Positions 41,998-53,424 of a DNA stretch of 64,000 nt are shown piece after piece; the first letter of the stretch is position 1; every line of letters begins with the position of its first letter. The position numbers and the translations under genes were made by a program. The notes below the pieces were generated by a model. That model was not told the DNA's origin, searched no databases, and saw only the letters and a program-made list of their open reading frames with translations. The stretch is from Lasioglossum baleicum (lineage: Eukaryota > Arthropoda > Insecta > Hymenoptera > Halictidae), in assembly GCF_051020765.1 (NCBI RefSeq), contig NC_134930.1, forward strand, positions 1,426,001 through 1,490,000, given 5' to 3'.

Positions 41998-43131
41998 TTA
42001 TGGTTGCGCCAGGTGAAATCTGGCTAGCTCCTGTGCGTCTTTGAGGTTCTTCCAGCGTTGTTGCGGCGGCGTCGCTGTTTCATCGGGCGCCGGTTGTCCT
42101 GGAATCCGCAATTCTCGCCCCTGGTTCAGGTAAGCTGGGCTGTAGCCGGTGGCGTCGTGTCGGGCCGTGTTGATGGCGAACCGGGCCTCGTCCAGCTTCT
42201 CGTCCCACCGATTGTGGTGGTTTCCGGTGTACTGTGCCATCATCGTTTTTACTACCCTGTTCGCCCGTTCCACTGGGTTGCAGTGCGGAGCGGACGACGG
42301 GGTTCTCCGGTGTTCGATGCCCGCGGCCCGTAGGAGTGCCGTAAACGGTTCGCCTATGAATTGTCGGCCGTTGTCCGAGATGATGACTCTCGGTGCCCCG
42401 TGGCGTAGTATGACGTCCTTTTGTACGGCGGCGGCGACTGCGGTACTGGTGGCTTTCCGGAGAGCTGTGAGCTCGATCCATTTTGAAAAACGGTCCATGG
42501 CGACGAGTAGCCATATATGACCTCGTCTGGATCGAGGTAACGGTCCTACTAAGTCGATTGAGACTGTATGCCATGGTTGCGTCCCAGGGTTGGCATGCAA
42601 TTTCCCCGGAGGTGGTTGTGGAGGAACTTTATACTGTTGACAGTTGGAGCAGTTGCGAACGTAGCGAGCAATCTCGCGAAACATTCCTGGCCAATGGAAT
42701 CGCTGCGCGATTCGAACGCTTGTTTTCGCGATTCCAAGGTGTCCAGCTGTAGGGTCGTCATGGAATTTCCTCAAAATCTCTTCTCTCTCGTTAGCTGGGA
42801 CGCATCTTTTCCATGCGTTACCTGGCTCAGGCTCGTTGTAATCGAGCTGGTGTGGTATCCGTCGGTGTAACTTCCCTTCTCGGATTTGAAATTCTGGAAC
42901 AGATGCCGGATCCTGCTGTACTGCCTTTGTTTTCTTCTCGTACCATAAGTCAGGGCGTTTCGCTATTCGGAGTAGATGTACGTCTGGTGTAGGCTCACTG
43001 CGTGAAAGTGCATCTGCGGCTTGATTCAATTTTCCTGGACGGTATTTGACTTCAAAGTCGTACTGTTCCAGCTCAACAGCCCATCTGGCGAGTCTTCCGG
43101 TGGGATTGTCGATTTGTTGTAGCCATCGCAA
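41998..43131 (-). pseudogene. pol: gypsy-B Pol: RNase H end and integrase core
   Basis: A 377-codon frame. It begins with the RNase H tail (LARWAVELEQYDFEVKYRPG, ADALSR), then the zinc region GHLGIAKTSV to CSNCQQYK, then the integrase core with SIDLVGPLP, ISDNGRQF and NPVERANR, which hold the three catalytic acids. It ends at the insertion near 42000. Catalytic residues are present, but the gene around them is broken. Confidence 0.92.
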
Positions 43132-43148
43132 TGCCTGATGGTCCGTGA

Positions 43149-43529
43149 CTACAATGAAATGTAGCCTTCAAGGTAAGGCTTCATCTTTCGTATGCCCCAT
43201 ACTACTGCAAGACATTCTTTTTCTGTAGCACCGTAATTGCGTTCGGTAGTGCTCAGTGTATGACTGGCATATGCGATGACCCTTTCCTCTTCATCTCTTG
43301 GCCTTGTGTTAATACGATTCCTAGACCATGATTGCTGGCGTTTGTTTGCAAAGTAAACGGTTTTCCGAAATCTGGGCATGCCAATACGGGTGCGGTGATT
43401 AGTTTTTCCTTCATTGTTCTGAAGGCGCTTTCTTCGGCTTCCGTCCAACGCCATTTTGCATTTTTCCGGGTGAGCTAAGTGAGTGGCTCCATTATTTCTG
43501 CGAAGTTTGGTATGAATCGGCGATACCAT
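43149..43529 (-). pseudogene. pol: gypsy-B RNase H, frameshifted
   Basis: ERVIAYASHTLSTTERNYGATEKECLAVVWGIRKMKPYLEG is RNase H (written in parts: VIAYASHTL, ATEKECLAVVWG). The upstream half of this stretch is out of frame with the domain, so several small indels separate it from reverse transcriptase. Confidence 0.8.
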
Positions 43530-44416
43530 GATGCCATACCGTGAAAACGTCGTACTTCGCGTATTGTTTTTGGTGCAATTATTCTGGCGATTGCGCTGGT
43601 CTTTTCAGGATCGGTCCGGATTCCCTGTTGATCGATAATGTGCCCCAGGTACCGGAGGCTGCTGACGCAAAACTTGCATTTATCTGGATTTAATCGAAGG
43701 CCGGCCTCTCGGAGTCGTTGAAAGACTATCCGTAGGTGCTGTTGATGTTCCTCGATTGTCTGGCTGGCGATAATGATATCGTCGAGATACGAAAAAGCAT
43801 GTGGCTCTAGCTCTGGACCGATTACTCGATCGAGTAGTCTCTGGAATATTGCAGGCGCTGAATGTAATCCGAATGGCATCACTCGAAATTGAAAAAGCCC
43901 TCTTCCGGGAACCGTGAAAGCGGTGAGTGGTCGACTGTCAGCCTCGAGTGGAATTTGCCAGTACCCGTTTTTTAGATCCAACGTTGTTAGATACTTTGCG
44001 CCTCTCAGTTTGTTGAGGGTGGCCTGGATGTGTGGTAACGGGTACGCGTCCTTCTCAGATCGCTCGTTAAGCCGTCGGAAATTTATACAGAATCTTGGTT
44101 TGCCGTCTTTCTTTCTTGCGACTACCACCGGGGAACTCCATGGACTGCTGGATGGTTCGATGATTTCGTCGCTTAGTATTTTATCAACCTCCTCATTGAT
44201 GATAGCTTGCATTGCGGGATTTCGTGGCAGGTGGCGTTGCTTGAGGGGCGTGCTATTCAATAATTTAATCTGATGTTCGATGAGGGTAGTGTGTCCTTGA
44301 ATGGATTCGAACTTTTCCATCTCGGTCGCTAGAAATGTCTCGAGTTGGTCGCGGTCGTCCTCCCGGGGTACGCGGAGTCCCAATTGGTGACCTGGTTCTG
44401 CGAGACAGGCTGCTGG
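43475..44416 (-). pseudogene. pol: gypsy-B reverse transcriptase
   Basis: From LETFLATEMEKFES through EPSSSPWSSPVVVARKKDG, RFCINFRRLN, DLKNGYWQIPL, MPFGLHSAPAIFQRL and the catalytic YLDDIII, to GMASWYRRFIPNFAEIMEPLT. It is in frame with protease but separated from it by a TGA at 44417-44419. It ends where the RNase H frame shift begins. Confidence 0.92.
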
Positions 44417-44737
44417 TCATGAAGCGACCTCTAACGGTGGCTTGACTTCGATCTGGAGTGCGGCAATGGTTTGTATTCCCAACAATACTGGAGGTCCCAT
44501 GTCCGGGAGCACGGTGAAGTCCTGTAGCCATTCGTATCCCATGGTGCAGAAAGGTAGACGCATGACCCCGGTAGGTACCGTGTCGGACCCGTCGGCTAAG
44601 CCAATGGCATGCGTTGGTGACGATGGTCGGATACCCTGCTCGAGTGCCCATTCCTGTACTTCTGCATTGATACAGGACAATTGAGCGCCGGTGTCCAGCA
44701 GCGCATCGATCTCCCGACCGCAAATTAAAATTGGCAA
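44417..44737 (-). pseudogene. pol: gypsy-B protease
   Basis: ALLDTGAQLSCI holds the aspartic protease DTG motif; PVLLGIQTIAAL near the end is the second conserved block (LG). The TGA after EVAS interrupts the link to reverse transcriptase. It is in a different frame from Gag. Confidence 0.88.
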
Positions 44738-44739
44738 TA

Positions 44740-45686
44740 ACGGGCGCGGCGTATATTTTATTGGGGGGGGGGGGGGGAGGCCGGCGACCGCCCAGCTGTT
44801 GCGGGGCCCGTGGACCGTTTCCCCGCGGGTGGCATTCGCGAGTCAGAACTCCGTCGCGGACACATCTGGAGCAAGACTTGCGGTATGCGTTTTGGCATTC
44901 GAACCGAGTATGTCCCCTCTGTTTGCATCGCCAGCAATGCGTCCCAGTGCTGTACTGATCTGTCCTGTTAGTATCTATTTTTACAGCGTCAACCTGCGGT
45001 GGCTCGGCTGTTCTATTTTTGTCTACTCGTTCCTCATTCGCTGCAATTTGTCGGACACGTTGGAGACGTGCCTTCATTTCATTCACCCTCTCGATTCGCT
45101 GTACCTGGTGTAGAAGTTCATCAAGGTCCGTGATATTGTCTGGGTTGATTACCATTGAATATTCTGGCAGCATATTTTCATATACGGTCTCCACGTATTC
45201 TGTCGTGGGGATTGTGGCTCGACGCATTAGCGTTAGTAATGCATTGACGTGAAATGGTTCCCCTGGTCGTTGTATTCGTTCGCGTGCTTCTCTTTCTCGT
45301 TGTAATCTGGTCCGGTTTGCTGCGAAGAAGGCAATGAATTTGTCCGTGAACTGGATCCATGAGGAAATCTGGTGCCGGGAATTTCGGAACCATAATTGCG
45401 CTTCCCCTCGCAGCAATTCAGGAATCCCTCGAAGTAATTCAGCCTCTGAGAGATGGTAGGCCTCTTGAAGTTCGGCGATTCGCTCTAAAAATGAAAAAGG
45501 ATCCTTTCCATCCGTCGTACATCCCCATTTCCTCATACGATCGATGTTCTTGCTTGGATCAGGTGGGGCCGGGGTGCTTATCACCGTGATAGGGATGTTG
45601 ATAGACGCCTCGGACGGTGTACCAGGTCCGGCGGTCGGGGACGTTGGATTCTTCGCTTCCGCCATTTTTTTTTGCTTCGGCTCCAT
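44740..45686 (-). pseudogene. gag: gypsy-B Gag
   Basis: ATG at 45684-45686. The capsid-like part has MRKWGCTTDGKDPFSFLERI and LLRGEAQLWFRN, then a retrotransposon Gag body, then knuckles CWRCKQRGHTRFEC and CSRCVRDGVLTREC. A run of 16-17 G (about 44763-44779 on plus), encoding poly-Pro, lies at the Gag-protease junction, where the frame changes. Beyond it the Gag frame stays open but reads nonsense over the protease. Confidence 0.88.
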
Positions 45687-46008
45687 TTTTTTTTGCTCAA
45701 CGTTGTCGAAGTTCTTCGAGGGTTCCGCTTGTCGGTAGATTCTTCCGGCGAAGTTCCGCGATAATTCTTTCCTTAGTAAGGCGTAAGCCGCCCTGCCGCA
45801 TTCCCTGGGGTGTTTGAATCTCCGTTCGTTCTCTGGAATGATACCGTTTTTACTCGAGAGATGGCGCTCGCGGTCTTGATTATGCGTCCGTTTCGACGTT
45901 TTCTGGCCTGACGGCGTGTATTAATCGTCCGCGCGTTGCCGCGAGTGCTCGTTAACCTCAAAAAAAAATTCCACGTGTTACGGTCTCGATATAATTGCTA
46001 ATGTATCA
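45687..46008 (-). other. gypsy-B leader between primer site and Gag
   Basis: Untranslated leader; no convincing gene. Confidence 0.55.
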
Positions 46009-46027
46009 GGTCCCTGTTCGGGGGCCA
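46009..46027 (-). other. gypsy-B primer-binding site, tRNA-Lys-like
   Basis: The minus strand reads TGGCCCCCGAACAGGGACC right after an LTR end GACCCGTTACA. It differs by one base from the well-known tRNA-Lys3 site TGGCGCCCGAACAGGGAC. Confidence 0.75.
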
Positions 46028-46612
46028 TGTAACGGGTCTTGTTCCCGGTCTCGATTGAATCTCGATCTGGATCTGGATCTGGGTTCCCTCCGTTGATGAT
46101 TAGCTCGCCGCGCCAGGATTCGTATACGGCGGAGAGAATAATCGGGATTAGGAAGTGTGGGGTGTGTAGAAATAAAGACACGTGGAATTTTAGATTAACG
46201 TGCGCTCGCTGCCAGCGAGTTTCATTCTACCGCGATCGCGAGAGTGCGGGACGTAAAATATGTTTACGATGGTCGCGGTGCTTGGAGATCGATTACGACG
46301 CGATATTGGTCGTGAAGGGAATCTTTATCGGTGTGACTATTTATCGGTGTACAGGAATGTAAGGCTAGTGCAAGTGAACAGGGTTTGGCAGGTGATACAT
46401 CGTGATGATGAAATAGTGCGGTGTATGAAACTGAACAGGATTCAGCTGGTGACAGACCGTGGCTGCGGAAGAGAGTGGCGACACGCCGTACTCTCGGATT
46501 CAGGATTCAGCTGGTGACACACCGTGGCTGCGGGAGAGACTGGCGACACGCCGTGCTCTCGGATTTAGGATTCGACTGGTGACACACCGTGGCCGGGGAA
46601 GAGAGTGGCGAC
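46028..46612 (-). repeat. gypsy-B 5' LTR, truncated
   Basis: Begins TGTAACGGGTC on the plus strand next to the primer site. It contains tandem units of about 70 bp at 46440-46612, each with GGCGACACGCCGT and CTGGTGACACACCGTGGC. It is cut at 46612 by a MITE. Confidence 0.6.
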
Positions 46613-46674
46613 CAGTGTTCCGATTGAACCCACCGTAACTCGCGCATGCGCGGCCAAGACAGTAGCGTATCTAC
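46613..46674 (+). mobile_element. Fragment of hAT-type MITE, related to 56106-56445
   Basis: CAGTGTTC, then about 46 bp (ACCCACCGTAACTCGCGCAT and on through GTAGCGTATCTAC) identical to 56121-56167. It is cut at TATCTAC by the next LTR. Confidence 0.65.
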
Positions 46675-47552
46675 TGTTACGGTGAAATAGGAGACTTCGT
46701 GAAGATCGACGTATTTCACTTTCGCGAATCACTACTCAGACGTTTCAGGAACACAAAATAACTTTATTTAAAGGTTGAATCGGCTTGACGTGCCGTAGCA
46801 GAGATAACAGTTGACTAACTCGATACAAGAATTTAGTGTTCGGTGTCGATCGACGATCGAAATCACCGAGATCCGGAACCGCTCAGACGTGAGCGCGTGA
46901 GGAACACGAGAAGGAGTTTAACACGAGGAATTCGGCGATGATGAATAAATCTGGCTGGATTCACAAGGAATTCTGCACTTTATTTGAACGATGTGGTCGC
47001 CAGAAGATCGCGAGCCGTGACAATAAGAGTCGGAATAGCGGAACTGCTTGTACAAGAGTGCGATTTAGAAACAGATGGTCGTGGTCGAAAGACGAGTAAC
47101 CGCGAAGACCGAAGAGAGCCTTTTAAATGCTCTTCGAGCGACAGGTGGGGTCGCACGCGATTGGATCATAATCGATCGCATGATCCTCGAAGACGACTGT
47201 TCGAGATTCAAATTGAAGATGTTTACCGGTGACGAGTGTCGATAAACACACTGTGGCCTAGCGAAACGGTAACGATTGATCGCTACTCGACTCTAAATAT
47301 AGACCGTAGCAAAACATATCGAACGTCGATCGACAGTCGGCGTAACGACTAATAAATCCTCAATTTGAATCCCGAACATTTAGAGTGTCTTATATACTAA
47401 TGTATAATCTTATGGATGTTATGGATAATCTTTGAGGGTGCAAGGGTTGAGATTATTCTATGGTACAAAGTATTGGGCCGCTGAGTCACTGATGAACTTG
47501 GGCCTGGTGACGTGTTGCGAGGGTTGGCATCTTGGTCTTATCGGGCCGTGAC
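46675..47552 (-). repeat. LTR of a fourth gypsy-like element (element D)
   Basis: Plus-strand ends are TGTTACGGTG and GGGCCGTGACA. On the minus strand it is preceded by AAAACGGGGGAA (47553-47564), a polypurine tract, so this is a 3' LTR. Its partner is not in the window. Confidence 0.6.
47198..47378. repeat. 181-bp inverted-repeat unit similar to the head of the BEL-2 LTR
   Basis: TGTTCGAGATTCAAATTGAAG at the left; CTCAATTTGAATCCCGAACA at the right. It shares TGTTCGAGATTCAAA and TTTACCGGT with 24827-24860. No target duplication is seen. Confidence 0.55.
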
Positions 47553-48124
47553 ATTCCCCCGTTTTTAGACGAGAGGCCTTCGATGGCGCACAGCTCTTCG
47601 GCGCACGCTCAATTGGACACAGCTCTTTGGCGCACACGGCTGTTTGGCGCACAGCGGGATTGCACACCACAGAATACGAATTGCGCACATGTAGAATTGG
47701 ACACAAAATGGATTGCGCACAGAACGAGAATTCAGCTGTTGTTTACCATCGTGAGTTGTGCTGGGTGATTAGTTTATGGTTATATTTCCTAGTTATATTT
47801 TCTATATTTGCATAATATGTCTATAGTATCAGAATTTGTCAGTGATGTTGGTTTTACAGGATATTGTGTAAGATGTTATAAATTATAATATTATAAATTA
47901 AAAGATATATACGGATAACTCCCTAAAAAAAGTGTGAGCGAAACAAATATTACATTTTCAAATTTGGATATATTTTATGTGTTGCAGAAATGATTTTTGA
48001 CGCTACCTGTCATTATTGAAAAACTTGTAAGCACACAAGGTGTATTATCTAATTTATTTTAGAAATCCTTAAGTGATTTAATGTTATTTACAACATTAAA
48101 AGTTGTTAGAATATAAGGTAAATT
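47553..48124. other. Remnant of element D and AT-rich flank
   Basis: A polypurine tract lies at 47553-47564, then loosely repeated GGCGCACAGCTCTTCGGCGC units (47587-47720). The rest is AT-rich and shows no gene. Confidence 0.45.
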
Positions 48125-48128
48125 TACA

Positions 48129-48524
48129 TGTTAGCGTCAACGTGTTTTAAGCAAAGTCAAGGGCTGATGTCGAGGCGACCCTTAAGATTGGAAGGATTTA
48201 TGGTAGGACCTGGGCGTACGTGATGCCCTGAATAGAGACGGATGAGAATAAACAGAACCGTCCTCGGACGATGGCGGGTGGGCACTTTGGGCCATCCAGC
48301 TATCGTTCGGGAAGGTCATGTTTATGAGGATGTGACGAGTGAAACTTGCCGAGGGTATGCAACCCAAGGCCACGCTGTCCTAAAGAATTGGGACTTTGTT
48401 CCAAGAGGATCTGGCCACGGAGTGGGGAAGGCAAGGGTGCCTTTTGGTGAGAGGACTGTGTTAGACCCCACGGCACTTACCCCAGAACCTTCGAAGCGAA
48501 CGAGTCCTTTTACAATTTTTAACA
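48129..48524 (+). repeat. gypsy-C 5' LTR
   Basis: 396 bp; identical by eye to 53425-53820. Confidence 0.94.
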
Positions 48525-48655
48525 TCAGAACTGGGATACGCGAAAAGTTCTTACTTTTCATCACTTATCGCCCACAAAGTGAATCGTCGCGCGTTTAAGG
48601 CTATTAGAACAAACAATAAAAAAAAAAAAAAAAAAAAAATAAAGAATCTATCGCT
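48525..48655 (+). other. gypsy-C leader with 22-A tract
   Basis: Short leader. A run of 22 A (48618-48639) ends 16 bases before the Gag ATG. Confidence 0.7.
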
Positions 48656-50440
48656 ATGACTGACCAACAACTAGATACAGTGAACATTACGTATTTATTA
48701 GAACGCATAAGAAAACTCGAAGAAGAGCGCGCCGCGAGTGAACTATTGGCGGGCCATCGATCTACACGTTATCTTGTGGAAATGATCCCATCTTTTCGTG
48801 GCGATGAACTCGGTGAAAGTTCGGATTCGTGGTGTGACACAGTGGAAAACATTACAAAGGACCTTAGTGCGTCGCAGCGATTGTGTTGTGCTACCCACTC
48901 TCTCGCAGGACCGGCCAAAGAGTGGTACCGTACGTGGCAAGGAAACCCAAGGAACTGGAAGACGTTTCGAGAAGACCTGTGCTCTATTTTCACCACGGAC
49001 GACCGCATCGGTCAATTACTTCGCCGAGCAGTTTTGTACACGAGTGAGGATGCTCCCAGCTATGCAGAATATGCTCGCACGAAACTAAAATATTTGCAAC
49101 AGACAAAAGTGTCGTTTAAGACAACGGAATTGGTACGGCTGATAATTACGGATATCTCCGACACTACGACCCGTCAATCATTGACAAACGCCCGATTCTC
49201 GACTACAGCTGAACTAATAGCAGGAATGGCGGATTATGAGAAGCCACATAGGGAAAAGAAGGAAGAAGATCGTCGTAAATTTTCAGCGAAACGTCTTCAA
49301 ATCCCTCCTCGTGCTGTAAAACGCTGTTTTACCTGCAACAGTGCTGATCACGTGCAGCTGGACTGCCCCAAACGCCGAAGGATGGCATCGACAAGTGCGC
49401 AACCGACACCTGGACATTCCACGACCTGCACTTACTGCGCTAAACGAGGTCACGCGGAAACCGACTGTTGGATGAAGCAGCGTGCTCAGCGATATAACAC
49501 CAACGCTTCTATGAATCACCCCCGTAACGGTTCTGGCAAATCACATAAAGGCAAACCCGAAGTCAATGCGTGCTATTCGCTTCCGCATCATCTCTCACCG
49601 ATTATTTTGCGTGATTTGGTTGTACGGGAGTGCTTGATTGACTCGGGCGCAACGTGCTCTCTCATAAAAGAATCTGTGGCGAGACGAGCAAACTGCAAAG
49701 TGGAACCGAAATCGGTATTAATAAAAGGCATTGGAGGTGCGGTGATGACATCCACCGGAATAACGACTGCAATAGTACAGACGGAGGATGCAACTTTCGA
49801 AACGGATTTGCTCGTGGTTCCGGACCAGAACACCCCGTATGCTGTCATCATCGGAAGAAATGTGTTGGTGGACGGGAACCTGCAAATGGTTACGGGAGAA
49901 GACGGAATCTCCAAGCTGCAGCGAAGTTCGACGAAGGAGAGAGGGTTAACGGAAAGGATGCAGGCGAACTACACCTTCACGAGCGTCGACGGAACCGTGG
50001 CGCAGCAACTCTCTGGGCTGCTAAGACGGTTTGAAACCATGATACTAAGCGACGGCGTTGCGGGACAAAAGGTAACCACAGGCGAAATCAAAATTATTCT
50101 TAAAGAGGACAAGATCGTAAATTATCATCCCTACCGTTTGTCAATATTTGAACGCGAGAAGGTACGTTCCATCGTTAACGAATTGTTACAAAACGGTATT
50201 ATACGCGAAAGCGTTTCACCGTACGCGAGTCCAGTAATCCTCGTCAAGAAAAAGAATGGTCAAGACAGAATGTGTGTCGACTATCGCGCTTTAAATCGAA
50301 TAACTGTTAAGGATCGATATCCATTGCCGTTGATTGAAGATCAACTAGATCGTTTAGGTATAAATAAATATTTCACGATACTCGATATGGCTTCCGGCTT
50401 TCATCAAAACCGCTTTCGTCACCCCAGATGGGCATTATGA
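48656..50440 (+). pseudogene. gag-pol: gypsy-C Gag, protease and N-terminal reverse transcriptase
   Basis: ATG at 48656. Gag: MIPSFRGDELGESSDSWCDT near residue 42 and LAGPAKEWYRTW near 83; two zinc knuckles from about residue 223 (CFTCNSADHVQLDC) and 258 (CTYCAKRGHAETDC). Protease: CLIDSGATCSLI near 325 and YAVIIGRNVL. Reverse transcriptase: YASPVILVKKKNG, MCVDYRALN and MASGFHQ. Directly after MASGFHQ about nine or ten residues are missing compared with gypsy-A, and the frame shifts, giving an early stop at 50438-50440. Otherwise the frame is undamaged, which fits a very recent copy. Confidence 0.93.
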
Positions 50441-52616
50441 ATATCAACGCATGCCGTTTGGTTTAGCTAATGCTCCTGCAGTCTTTCAGCGCGCAATAAA
50501 TACCGCGCTTGGAAATCTTCGCAATAATGTGGCTCTAGTTTATTTGGATGATATTTTGATTCCGTCATCGACAAAAGAGGAAGGTTTAGATAAGTTGGAA
50601 AGCGTGCTGCAGGCATTACATCGTGCAGGATTTTCTCTGAACATTAATAAATGCAAATTCCTTGAAACCGAAATAGAATATTTAGGCAGAGTAGTGTCGA
50701 ACGAAGGTGTTAAACCTGGGAAAGCAAAAGTCCAGGCATTAATAGAATCACCGGTACCATCTAATGTTCGACAAGTAAGACAATTTATGGGACTTGCCGG
50801 GTATTTCCGCAAGTTCGTGCCGGAATTTGCAGTTCGCGCCGCCTGTATCACCAAGCTTACAAAAAATAATGAACCCTGGGTTTGGGGTACCGAACAGGAA
50901 GAGGCTAGACAATACATTATTAATAAACTCACTTCTGAACCGTTACTAGTGGTATTTGATCCCGACAAAGAGACGGAGTTACACACGGACGCGAGCGCCA
51001 TCGGTTACGGGGCCATCCTACTCCAAAAACATTCGGGAGAACAACGGGTGGTTGCATATTATAGTCGTCGAACAACCACGGAGGAATCGCGATACCATTC
51101 TTATGAACTTGAGACGTTGGCCGTTGTAAATGCCTTGAAACATTTTCGCGTCTACCTCCTAGGTATAAAATTCAAAATAGTGACGGACTGCAATGCTCTG
51201 AAAGCCACAAATACCAAGCGAGATTTACTGCCTCGAGTAGCCAGGTGGTGGGTTTACCTCCAAGACTTCGATTACACAATTGAATATCGAAAAGGTAAAT
51301 CCATCGAACACGCCGATTATTTGAGTCGTAACCCCCCTAAAGACAGGATCTGTCGCGTAAATGTTATTTGCGAAAACTCCTGGTTAGAAATTTCACAAAG
51401 CAACGACGTAGAGACAAAAGCCATAATTGAAAAAGTTAACACTAACGACTCGATCAGTAGTGATTTCGTAGTTGTAAACAATTTATTATGTCGTAAATTG
51501 TGTAATCCTAGTGGAAAGAAATTGACTCTCTTCTATGTGCCAAAAGGAAGTCGTATCGGGTTGTTGCGATTGTATCATGACGAAAATTGCCATGTAGGAC
51601 CAGATAAAGTTTTTGATCGTATCAATCGCAAATACTGGTTCCCCAGAATGAGAGCATTTATCAAAAAATATATCGACCATTGCCTCACCTGCATTGTCGC
51701 GAAACGCCAAACGGGACCTAAACAAGGCTTACTTCACTCTATAGAAAAGAAACCAATTCCATTTGATACGATACATTGTGACTGTGTTGATCCATTCGTT
51801 AAAACAAAAACCGGCTATCAGCATGTTTTGATCATTTTGGATGCTTTTACTAAGTACGTTCAGCTCGTACCTTTGACGTCTTTAACGGGAGAAGAAACCT
51901 TACAAGTTTTTAAGGAACGCTTGTCGTTATTTGGTAGACCACGAGTAGTAATATTAGATCGTGGTACAAATTTCACGTTTAAATCGTTACAGCAGTTTTT
52001 TAAAAAGCAAAATGTGGAAGTGCATTACATTGCCACGGGTGCCCCTCGAGCGAACGGACAAGCCGAACGATATGTTGCAACCGTAACCAATTTATTAACC
52101 GTAGAAATGTTAAAAACTACAGAATGGCCGAGCAAACTTATTAAAATTCAAGAAACATTGAACACTACATTCCAAGCTACGACTGGGTTTTCGCCCACTC
52201 GTTTGTTGTTCGGCGTAGAACGAAGTGCAGGTAGCGCAGTTCAAATCGAGTCTGATTTACCAAATTTAAGCGAAAAAATTGATGTTTCACACGATAGAGA
52301 AATCGCTCATAAAAGATTGTTAGAAAATGCGCAAAAACAAAATGAACGATTTAATAAGAAAAGGAGAACGAACATTGACTTTAAGGAGAAGGACACTGTA
52401 TTCTTGAAACCCGCGGTTACACGCCGTGCTAAATTAGACCGAAAATACCTTGGTCCTTATACGATTTCAAAAATCTTACCTAATGATCGATACGAAATTG
52501 TAGGAAAAACCGGTAGACCTCAAGTAGCACCGAAAGATAGGCTACGTTTGTGGAAGGGCGAATGGACTGGTGACGGGATGCTGAGCGATGACGAAGATCC
52601 GAATGAACCGTGTTAG
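50410..52616 (+). pseudogene. pol: gypsy-C reverse transcriptase end, RNase H and integrase
   Basis: Homology resumes with TAFVTPDG near 50410 in the second frame; the ATG at 50451 is an internal Met. It includes MPFGLANAPAVFQRAIN, catalytic YLDDIL, FMGLAGYFRKFVPEF, RNase H with HTDASAIGYGAILL and RYHSYELETLAVV. The integrase has zinc region HDENCHVGPD to CLTCIVAKR and core blocks CDCVDPF, LDRGTNF and PRANGQAERY. The C-terminal domain (RKYLGPYTISKIL) ends at TAG, 52614-52616. Catalytic positions look intact. Confidence 0.93.
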
Positions 52617-52784
52617 CGATGCAATAATGTTTTTGTTCTACCCAGTCTATTTCTAATTATGTTTTTGTTACTGTAAGGAGAGAAGAAGAGGAAAATTGTT
52701 TCCTCTAATATTACGTAATAAAAGGATTGTTCTAACATGGAAGTTATTTAATATTAATAATAGACTTCCTACCGAAAAACATTT

Positions 52785-53284
52785 GAAACATCGTGGCGTG
52801 TGGCGCTGTTCAGAAGTATTTTGTAATACTGTCTGTTATTGATGACTGCTAGTCATGAAGACGTGTTACGTCTGTAAAACAATTGAAACATCGTGGCGTG
52901 TGGCGCTGTTCAGAAGTATTTTGTAATACTGTCTGTTATTGATGACTGCTAGTCATGAAGACGTGTTACGTCTGTAAAACAATTGAAACATCGTGGCGTG
53001 TGGCGCTGTTCAGAAGTATTTTGTAATACTGTCTGTTATTGATGACTGCTAGTCATGAAGACGTGTTACGTCTGTAAAACAATTGAAACATCGTGGCGTG
53101 TGGCGCTGTTCAGAAGTATTTTGTAATACTGTCTATTATTGATGACTGCTAGTCATGAAGACGTGTTACGTCTATAAAACAATTGGAACATTGTTGCGTG
53201 TGGCGCTGCTCAGAAGTATTTTCTAATATTGTCTGTTATTGGTGACTACTAGTCATGGAGATTTGCTACGTCTGAAAAAAAAAC
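52785..53284 (+). repeat. Five 100-bp tandem repeats in gypsy-C 3' region
   Basis: Units start at 52785, 52885, 52985, 53085 and 53185, each with CATCGTGGCGTGTGGCGCTG, GATGACTGCTAGTCATGAAG and ACGTGTTACGTCTGTAAAAC. The first four are nearly identical; the last is diverged. Each contains a palindrome GACTGCTAGTC and a second inverted pair GACGTGTTACGTC. Confidence 0.93.
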
Positions 53285-53424
53285 ATTCGTACTGTTCTGG
53301 CGCGCAGCGCTATTCTGTTCTGTGGACTGATTGTTACTAATATCGTAAAACAAGGGACACTAAAATATGTTATAAACTATGGAATATTGCTTCCCGAGAA
53401 CGTGAAGCAGGTCAGAATTGACCG

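Noticed and set aside
52785..53284. CRISPR-like array
   Set aside because: The units are contiguous 100-bp tandem repeats with no unique spacers, in a eukaryotic retrotransposon.
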